DNA of 7,283 nt from Komagataeibacter kakiaceti JCM 25156 (lineage in GTDB: Bacteria > Pseudomonadota > Alphaproteobacteria > Acetobacterales > Acetobacteraceae): NCBI RefSeq assembly GCF_000613305.1, contig NZ_BAIO01000092.1, forward strand, positions 1 through 7,283, written 5' to 3'. Shown here in pieces: positions 6,855 to 7,283 of the stretch (position 1 is the first letter of the stretch; every line of letters begins with the position of its first letter). Position numbers and translations under genes: made by a program. A model generated the notes under the pieces. That model was given only the letters and a program-made list of their open reading frames with translations. It did no database searches and was not told the origin of the DNA.

Positions 6855-7283
6855 TGCACCACCACCGCGATCACGATTTCCGTATTGCGCGTCAGGACCG
6901 GCAGCGCCGTCGGCCCCGGCACGAACACCGCCCCCGCGTGGATTCCGGCAGGCCCCGGATCCCCCGCTGCCGTGACACTCACATTCCCCGCGATGCGGAT
7001 GGGCAGGATCACGCTTTTGGGCTGCGGGCCAGATGCACCGTCTGCACCAGCCCCAGCGACTGCACGTTCACCACCGCGCCACCGCCCAGCATGTCATACA
7101 TCGGCATATCCGCCAGAACGACCTCGCGCCGCCGCAGCGCCGCGAGGATCTCGGTCTGCTGTTCGGGGGTGTAGGAGGTCTGGCGCAGCATTTCCGCCGC
7201 CCTGTCGGGGGCGATCATGGGCATCTGGCCCATCATGTCCGGCCGGTTCTGCACCGGGGCGTTGAGCTGCAGGTGGCCGTTAT
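6851..7283 (-). pseudogene. Hypothetical protein, partial (N-terminus outside window), frameshifted
   Basis: I do not recognise the family. The visible part enters at the window edge in frame (NGHLQLNAPVQNRPDMMG), passes through a Met- and Pro-rich stretch, a helical region (TPEQQTEILAALRRRE) and a Gly-rich turn (YDMLGGGAVVNVQ), and ends in beta-like segments (VILPIRIAGNVSV, then TEIVIAVVVQ). The first frame stops at TGA 7009-7011. The adjacent frame from about 7017 continues as PKSVILPIRIAG to TGA 6851-6853, which overlaps the AAA+ start by four bases. The strong G/C third-position bias of that extension and the ATGA overlap show that it is the real C-terminus. One base is missing in the CCC/AAAA tract (plus strand 7015-7021). 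The C-terminal 56 residues contain several short hydrophobic beta-type strands but no clear transmembrane helix. It probably belongs to the same operon as the AAA+ gene. Confidence 0.7.

Noticed and set aside
6108..7265. 385-codon plus-strand open frame
   Set aside because: It is antisense to the AAA+ ATPase and its upstream partner, both of which show family motifs or operon overlap; the composition is typical of a shadow frame.
1..7283. CRISPR arrays, tRNA/rRNA genes, insertion sequences
   Set aside because: I saw no regularly spaced repeats, cloverleaf-like sequence, transposase motif or terminal inverted repeats; only the short hairpins listed are present.

Overview
The window is GC-rich (roughly 60-65% by eye) with strong G/C preference at third codon positions. 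It carries a conserved alphaproteobacterial arrangement: ccmA (cytochrome c maturation) divergent from acnA (aconitase). The protein style suggests an acetic acid bacterium (Acetobacteraceae, for example the Komagataeibacter/Gluconacetobacter group). That placement is an inference from synteny and sequence flavour, because no database search was possible.

Layout. (1) 1-394, minus strand: the N-terminal two thirds of CcmA, cut by the window edge at its ABC signature. (2) 395-662: divergent intergenic region with G/C homopolymers and the acnA ribosome binding site. (3) 663-3355, plus strand: acnA, complete in content but broken by a one-base deletion near 2290, followed by two strong hairpins, the second a classic terminator. 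(4) 3433-3576: AT-richer promoter region with a 19-bp palindrome containing a T-N11-A motif. (5) 3577-4471, plus strand: a CrgA-like LysR regulator, frame-shifted near 4024. (6) 4472-4564: convergent terminators. (7) 4565-7283, minus strand: a tight unit, transcribed from high to low coordinates, encoding an unrecognised protein (N-terminus outside the window), a membrane-anchored ClpB-type AAA+ ATPase, possibly a tiny ORF, and a second unrecognised membrane-anchored protein.

Two themes stand out. First, four genes have a well-supported reading-frame break and a fifth has a probable one at its N-terminus. Four of the five are explained by one lost base in a short homopolymer, so consensus or assembly error is more likely than five independent pseudogenisations. 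Someone annotating from this sequence should treat these as broken as written and probably intact in the cell. Second, the 4565-7283 unit joins a single-ring AAA+ remodeler with two transmembrane segments, and no visible ClpP-docking loop, to two proteins I cannot assign. It is the best candidate here for an undescribed membrane-associated machine.

The housekeeping part is conventional: aconitase serves the TCA cycle and CcmA serves heme delivery for c-type cytochromes. They are divergently transcribed, and their shared relevance to respiration may explain the conserved pairing. The LysR regulator's target is unknown; the palindrome upstream suggests autoregulation.
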